The notes beneath the pieces are model-generated. The model worked only from the letters and a program-made list of their open reading frames with translations. It was not told the origin of the DNA and made no database searches. The position numbers and the translations under genes are program-made. Shown piece by piece: positions 59,610 to 64,000 of a stretch of DNA of 64,000 nt. The DNA is from Robiginitalea marina. GTDB lineage: Bacteria > Bacteroidota > Bacteroidia > Flavobacteriales > Flavobacteriaceae. Location: NCBI RefSeq assembly GCF_024006985.1, contig NZ_JAMXIB010000004.1, forward strand, positions 1-64,000. Reading direction: 5' to 3'. Every line of letters starts with the position of its first letter. Positions within the stretch are counted from its first letter, which is position 1.

Positions 59610-59696
59610 TTATTCCTTGGCGGAAACCGCCACGTAGATCTTGAAAAAAAGCATCAAAATCAGGTACATGCCCAGGGTGATAAGGTAGTTGTCCAT
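59610..59696 (-). CDS. Predicted 28-residue single-span membrane microprotein
   Basis: The frame starts MDNYLITLGM and ends VAVSAKE, with about 17 mostly hydrophobic residues in the middle. It has an ATG start and a TAA stop. On the minus strand it is preceded by a TTG, a 17-base spacer and TAAATTTA (59718-59725, one mismatch from consensus), giving a 21-base leader. It sits 50 bases upstream of the cyclo-ligase gene. It is too short for ordinary gene finding. The clean composition, promoter and position argue for a real gene, but conservation is untested. Confidence 0.5.
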   Translation of the reverse strand: MDNYLITLGMYLILMLFFKIYVAVSAKE

Positions 59697-60009
59697 AAGG
59701 TGCTGGTCTTTATCGTTTTAAATTTAAGTAAAAAAAATGTTGCCAAAACCATAAACGGTATCAAAAAATCGATGAAATGCACACATTTAGTATTTTTTTA
59801 ACCAAACAGCAAATTCACAGCGGTCTGCAATCTGCGGCTTTATAATAGATAAATTACTATAAATCAGAAAAATACGTCTATGTTTCTCAGTTCCCACCCG
59901 ATAAAGATCCAATGCGTGCCTGCAATTTTCCATCACCTCTATCCCTGAGGCGAAAACGGGGGGTGTCGCAACAGGTTGGCTTCAGGGCCCGATTCCGTCC
60001 CGGGAGCCG
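59697..60009. other. AT-rich intergenic region before uvrC
   Basis: The gap between the microprotein and uvrC is about 340 bases. Its left half is markedly AT-rich for this genome (runs of A and T at 59715-59740 and 59790-59875). Apart from the two promoter elements I see no gene, repeat or clear hairpin in it. Confidence 0.6.
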
Positions 60010-60017
60010 TATCTTTG
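60010..60017 (+). promoter_or_regulatory. -7 promoter element TATCTTTG for uvrC
   Basis: This is a perfect TAnnTTTG match, 19 bases before the uvrC ATG. Confidence 0.5.
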
Positions 60018-60036
60018 TAGGGCCTATGCAGTATCC

Positions 60037-61827
60037 ATGAGCGAGTTGCCCATTTCGGTCCAGTTAAAAACCCTGCCCGACAGCCCGGGGGTCTATCAGT
60101 TCTTCGACGCCGAAGGGAAGATCCTCTATGTGGGAAAGGCCAAGAGCCTGAAGAAAAGGGTGGGTTCCTATTTTGCCAAAACCCACCCGAACGGAAAGAC
60201 CCGGGTTATGGTGCGCAAAATCGATTCCATCAGGCATATTGTGGTCGCCACTGAATCCGATGCCCTGCTACTGGAGAACAACCTGATCAAGGAACACCAG
60301 CCCCGCTACAACGTCCTGCTGCGCGACGACAAGTCGTACCCCTGGCTGTGTATCAAGAAGGAGCGTTTCCCCCGGATTTTTCCCACGCGAAGGCGCATCC
60401 GTGACGGCTCCGAATATTTTGGCCCATATACCCAGATGAAAACGGTCAGGGCCCTGCTTGACCTGATCAAAAGCGTGTATCCCCTCCGCACCTGTACCTA
60501 CGACCTTTCGGAAGAAAAGGTCAGCAAGGGGAAGTACAGGGTTTGCCTCGAATACCACCTTGGGAACTGCCTGGGCCCCTGCGAGGAATTCCAGGATGAG
60601 GCGTCGTACCAAAAACAAGTAGACGACATCCGGGAGATCATCAAGGGAAATTTCCGGCACTCCCTCCAGAACCTCCGCCAGCGGATGGAACGGCTTGCGG
60701 GGGAGATGCATTTTGAGGAAGCCCAGGCGATCAAGGAAAAAATAGCCGTGCTGGAAAGCTACCAGGCCAAATCTACCGTGGTGCACCCCAATATTTCCGA
60801 TGTGGATGTGTTCTCCATCGTTTCGGACGCCACCCATGCCTACGTGAATTACATGCAGGTAAGCCATGGTCTTGTGGTTCGTTCCCACACGGTGGAAATA
60901 AAGAAAAAGCTGGAAGAACCCGATGAGGAGCTGCTCGCCCTGGCTGTGGTCCGTTTGAGGGAGCGTTTCGAATCGGCCTGCCGGGAGCTCTACCTGCCCT
61001 ACAGGGTACCCCTTCCGGGGGACCTGAAGGTCACTGTCCCCAAACTGGGCGACAAAAAGAAGCTTGTGGAGCTTTCCCGGCACAATGCCCGGATGTACCG
61101 GCAGGAACGCTTCAAGCAGATCAGGATCACGGACCCCGACCGGCATACGAAAAGGCTTATGGACCAGATGAAAAGGGACCTTCGCCTGCCAGGGGAGCCC
61201 CGGCATATCGAGTGTTTCGACAACTCCAACATCCAGGGCAGCAACCCGGTGGCGGCCTGTGTGGTGTTCCGGGACGGGAAACCTTCCAAAAAAGAATACC
61301 GGCACTTCAATATTAAGACCGTTACGGGCCCCGATGATTTTGCTTCCATGACGGAGGTTGTTTTCAGGAGGTACCGAAGGATGCTCGACGAAGGGGAGGA
61401 GCTTCCGCAGCTTATCCTGATCGACGGGGGCAAAGGCCAGCTCTCAGCTGCCGTGAAAAGCCTCGACGAGTTGGGCCTGAGGGGAAAAATCTCCATTATC
61501 GGCATCGCCAAACGCCTCGAGGAAATTTACTTTCCGCAAGACCCGATCCCGCTCTACCTAGACAAAAAATCGGAGACCCTCCGGGTGCTGCAACAGCTGC
61601 GCAATGAAGCCCATCGTTTCGGGATCACGCACCATCGGAACCGGCGTAGCAAAGGGGCCATTTCCTCGGCCCTGGAAGGGATTGACGGCATAGGTGAAAA
61701 AACGGCCGGCCAACTCCTTCAGAAGTTCAAGTCGGTCAGGCGCATCAGGGAAAGCTCCCTGGAAGACCTGGCTGCGGTCATCGGCCCCGTTAAAGCCCGG
61801 AAAGTATATGATAGTTTGCGGGAATAA
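60037..61827 (+). CDS. uvrC: Excinuclease ABC subunit C
   Basis: UvrC makes both cuts in nucleotide excision repair. The 596-residue protein has an N-terminal GIY-YIG nuclease domain (PGVYQFFDAEGKILYVGKAKS, in part), a UVR motif (EEAQAIKEKIAVLESY), the RNase H-like nuclease domain (IECFDNSNIQGSNPVAAC) and tandem helix-hairpin-helix motifs at the end (IDGIGEKTAGQLL, IGPVKARKVYDSL). It has its own promoter and is followed after 14 bases by the patatin gene. Confidence 0.95.
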   Translation: MSELPISVQLKTLPDSPGVYQFFDAEGKILYVGKAKSLKKRVGSYFAKTHPNGKTRVMVRKIDSIRHIVVATESDALLLENNLIKEHQPRYNVLLRDDKSYPWLCIKKERFPRIFPTRRRIRDGSEYFGPYTQMKTVRALLDLIKSVYPLRTCTYDLSEEKVSKGKYRVCLEYHLGNCLGPCEEFQDEASYQKQVDDIREIIKGNFRHSLQNLRQRMERLAGEMHFEEAQAIKEKIAVLESYQAKSTVVHPNISDVDVFSIVSDATHAYVNYMQVSHGLVVRSHTVEIKKKLEEPDEELLALAVVRLRERFESACRELYLPYRVPLPGDLKVTVPKLGDKKKLVELSRHNARMYRQERFKQIRITDPDRHTKRLMDQMKRDLRLPGEPRHIECFDNSNIQGSNPVAACVVFRDGKPSKKEYRHFNIKTVTGPDDFASMTEVVFRRYRRMLDEGEELPQLILIDGGKGQLSAAVKSLDELGLRGKISIIGIAKRLEEIYFPQDPIPLYLDKKSETLRVLQQLRNEAHRFGITHHRNRRSKGAISSALEGIDGIGEKTAGQLLQKFKSVRRIRESSLEDLAAVIGPVKARKVYDSLRE

Positions 61828-61841
61828 AGTAACTTTCCCCT

Positions 61842-64000
61842 ATGCGAAACCTCTTTTGCCTCTTATTGCTGATCCCCTTCCTGGGAAGGGCCCAGGATAC
61901 CCTTCCGGGGCAGGCCGGGCCCAGGGTTGGGCTGGTGCTCAGCGGGGGCGGGGCAAAAGGCATGGCCCATATTGGGGCGCTCCGGGTCATTGAAGAGGCC
62001 GGCGTCCGCATCGATTATATCGGGGGCACCAGCATGGGGGCCATTGTGGGGGCGTTATATGCATCGGGGTATTCGGCCCGGCAGCTCGATTCCCTGTTCG
62101 CTGCCACCGATTTTTCGCAACTTATCCAGGACAACCTGCCCCGTTCGGCCAAATCCTTCCACGAAAAGGAAGATTCGGAGCGCTATGCCCTTACCCTGCC
62201 CTTCAACAAGTTCAGGGTTTCTTTCCCGGCCGCCCTTTCAGGGGGTCAGAACATCTACAACGAGCTCGTAAGGGCCCTCTACCATGTGAGGGATGTCAGT
62301 GATTTCAACCAGTTGCCCATCCCGTTTTTTTGCATTGCCACCGACGTGGAGACGGGGGAGGAAATCCGCCTCGACCAGGGATACCTCCCCGAGGCCATTA
62401 TGGCCAGCGGCACGTTTCCATCCCTGTTCGAACCCGCCGAGGTCAATGGACGGATCCTTATTGACGGGGGCGTCCTGAACAATTACCCGGTGGATGAAGT
62501 ACGGGCCATGGGGGCAGACCTGGTGATCGGGGTCGACGTTCAGCACGGCCTGCGGGACCGCGAATCCCTCACCTCGGCCACAGAAGTCCTGCTGCAGATA
62601 AACAACTACCGCACGGTAGGGCAGATGAAGGAGAAATCGCTGAGGACGGACCTGTACATCAGGCCGGAAATGGACCAGTACAGCGTCATTGATTTTGCCC
62701 TTCGCGACAGCATCATAGCCGAAGGGGTGCGGGCAGCGGAAAACCAGCGTCCTGCCATGGAGGCCCTGGCAGCCCGTCAGGGGAACCCCCCGCCAAGGCC
62801 GCTACACCCCGGGTTGGCGGATTCCCTTCAGGTGAACCGGCTGGTCATTAAAGGGGCGAACAATTATTCCCGGGGCTATGTCAAGGGGAAATTGCGATTC
62901 GACCTTTCCGAGAAAATCTCGTTTTCGGACCTCAATGAAGGGATTTCCAACCTCGCCGCCACGGGAAATTTCCAGGCCATTCGGTATGAACTGCTTTCCA
63001 GCGGGGAAGGGGAAGACATGGTCCTGAAACTGAATCAAAACCCCGTCAGGACCTTTCTGCGCATCGGGGTCCATTACGACGACCTTTTCAAGAGCGGGGC
63101 CCTGATCAACCTGACCCGGAAACGGTTCCTGTTAGACGACGATGTGGCCTCCTTTGACCTGATCCTGGGCGACAAGGTCCGCTACAATGCCGAATATTAC
63201 GTGGACCGCGGAAGTTACTGGAGTTTTGGGGTGAATTCGCGGTATAACGAGTTCGACCATGAAATCAACTACCGTGTGATCCAGTCCAATTTCCAGACCC
63301 GTGAAAACCCCAACATCAACAACATCACCCTCGATGTTGTCGACCTGACCAACCAGGTATACCTGCAGACGGTTTTGCGCGAAGAATTTGCCTTTGGGAT
63401 CGGGATCGAACACAAGCTGCTGAAATACAGCACCACCAACCTCAATGAATTGGACCCGGCGGAAAGCGCGGCGGAATTCGTGCCTCCTGCTGAGCGCACC
63501 TTTTTCGAAAAAAGCCATTATTTCAGCACCTACGGGAGCCTTATGCTCGACACGTATGACAATCGGTACTTTCCCAGTCGCGGCCTCTATTTCGACGGGG
63601 ATTTCCACCTCTACCTTTTTTCTTCCGATTTCAACGATAATTTCAGGGAATTCGCGGTGGGCAAGGCGCGGATGGGGGGAGCATTCCCCCTGTGGGGAAA
63701 CCTCAGCCTGAACCTGGAGACGGAAGGCGGTTTCAAATTGGGGACTTCCCCCGTGACCTCCCTCGATTTTGTGCTTGGGGGCTATGGAAGCATTACCCTG
63801 AATAACTTTATCCCCTTCCTCGGATACGATTTTTTGAGCCTGCCCGGCAACAGCTATGTAAAGTCCTACGCCCGGCTCGACTGGCAGTTCTCCCCAAAGC
63901 ACCACCTGATGCTCTCTGCCAATGCGGCCAACGTGGAAGACGACCTGTTCCGGACCGGGGAATGGTTTACGGCCCCAAACTTTACAGGGTATGGCCTGGG
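61842..64000 (+). CDS. Patatin phospholipase fused to POTRA/Omp85-like outer-membrane region (partial)
   Basis: The frame is open from ATG 61842 to the window end (719 codons), so the 3' end is missing. A signal peptide (LLLLIPFLGRAQ) is followed by a patatin domain with the oxyanion loop GGGAKG (35-40), nucleophile Ser64 in GGTSMGA and Asp208 in LIDGGVLNNYP. From about residue 325 a POTRA-like segment (VNRLVIKGANNYSRGYVKG) and then beta-strand-rich surface-antigen sequence follow. This is the PlpD/FplA type of outer-membrane-linked phospholipase common in Bacteroidota. The catalytic domain would face the periplasm or the surface. Confidence 0.88.
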   Translation, partial: MRNLFCLLLLIPFLGRAQDTLPGQAGPRVGLVLSGGGAKGMAHIGALRVIEEAGVRIDYIGGTSMGAIVGALYASGYSARQLDSLFAATDFSQLIQDNLPRSAKSFHEKEDSERYALTLPFNKFRVSFPAALSGGQNIYNELVRALYHVRDVSDFNQLPIPFFCIATDVETGEEIRLDQGYLPEAIMASGTFPSLFEPAEVNGRILIDGGVLNNYPVDEVRAMGADLVIGVDVQHGLRDRESLTSATEVLLQINNYRTVGQMKEKSLRTDLYIRPEMDQYSVIDFALRDSIIAEGVRAAENQRPAMEALAARQGNPPPRPLHPGLADSLQVNRLVIKGANNYSRGYVKGKLRFDLSEKISFSDLNEGISNLAATGNFQAIRYELLSSGEGEDMVLKLNQNPVRTFLRIGVHYDDLFKSGALINLTRKRFLLDDDVASFDLILGDKVRYNAEYYVDRGSYWSFGVNSRYNEFDHEINYRVIQSNFQTRENPNINNITLDVVDLTNQVYLQTVLREEFAFGIGIEHKLLKYSTTNLNELDPAESAAEFVPPAERTFFEKSHYFSTYGSLMLDTYDNRYFPSRGLYFDGDFHLYLFSSDFNDNFREFAVGKARMGGAFPLWGNLSLNLETEGGFKLGTSPVTSLDFVLGGYGSITLNNFIPFLGYDFLSLPGNSYVKSYARLDWQFSPKHHLMLSANAANVEDDLFRTGEWFTAPNFTGYGL

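Noticed and set aside
1-64000. CRISPR arrays, insertion sequences, prophage, tRNA or rRNA genes
   Set aside because: I saw no regularly spaced repeats, transposase or phage genes, and no stretches with tRNA arm sequences in the gaps. Gene content and base composition look uniformly chromosomal.

Overview
The window looks like chromosome from a marine member of the Flavobacteriaceae with unusually high GC (mid-50s percent by eye). Three things point to Bacteroidota. The gene families are typical: an IPExxxVDY protein between rnc and pyk, a moxR-bat aerotolerance cluster, a 632-residue PurF, a cysteine-poor DksA-like protein and a patatin/Omp85 protein. Many genes carry a TAnnTTTG-type -7 promoter element 15-40 bases before the start. 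Shine-Dalgarno sequences are nearly absent. The genus Robiginitalea is my best guess, from GC plus gene content; this is inference. I saw no rRNA, tRNA, insertion sequence, prophage, CRISPR array or broken gene. The last gene is cut by the window edge.

Layout. 0.2-4.4 kb (minus): purF, a PfkB sugar kinase, an RNase H with a viroplasmin-type domain, purN. 4.5-8.8 kb (plus): acpP-fabF-rnc-IPExxxVDY-pyk, joining fatty acid synthesis, RNase III and glycolysis. 8.8-12.6 kb: dinB, a Rossmann/CYTH/YCII trio, pheS. 12.8-17.3 kb (minus): two SulP anion transporters around a beta-carbonic anhydrase, headed by a small acidic membrane protein, a candidate bicarbonate uptake module. 17.4-26.4 kb (minus): moxR-DUF58-(unknown)-batA-batB-batC-batD-batE. 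26.6-29.4 kb (plus): aldo/keto reductase, SDR, AlbA_2 protein. 29.3-32.2 kb (minus): fructokinase and amylosucrase, a two-gene sucrose-to-glucan pathway. 32.5-37.8 kb: phosphatase, HhH protein, ALDH7-type dehydrogenase, 3-hydroxyanthranilate dioxygenase, CAP lipoprotein, CvpA. 37.9-42.5 kb: two small proteins, glpD and gpsA facing each other, a PhyH-type oxygenase. 42.5-50.2 kb (minus): GH97 glycosidase, 2H phosphoesterase, cytochrome c, YheT hydrolase, nitronate monooxygenase-like protein, EamA transporter, ArsC/Spx, DUF3298 lipoprotein. 50.3-59.0 kb (plus): gamma-family PLP enzyme, gdhA, recO, ileS, a DksA-like gene, a DUF4097-like gene, lspA. 59.0-64 kb: formyl-THF cyclo-ligase with a 28-residue membrane microprotein upstream, then uvrC and a patatin/Omp85 gene.

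The most striking non-gene pattern is the packing of intrinsic-terminator-like hairpins into tight same-strand junctions. They overlap a stop codon (PfkB kinase/purF), follow a highly expressed small gene (acpP/fabF), or lie inside the first codons of the next gene (fabF/rnc, dksA-like/DUF4097). Other points of interest are the SulP-carbonic anhydrase module, the microprotein, the amylosucrase operon with LacI-like palindromes upstream, and a possible small RNA near 34.1 kb.
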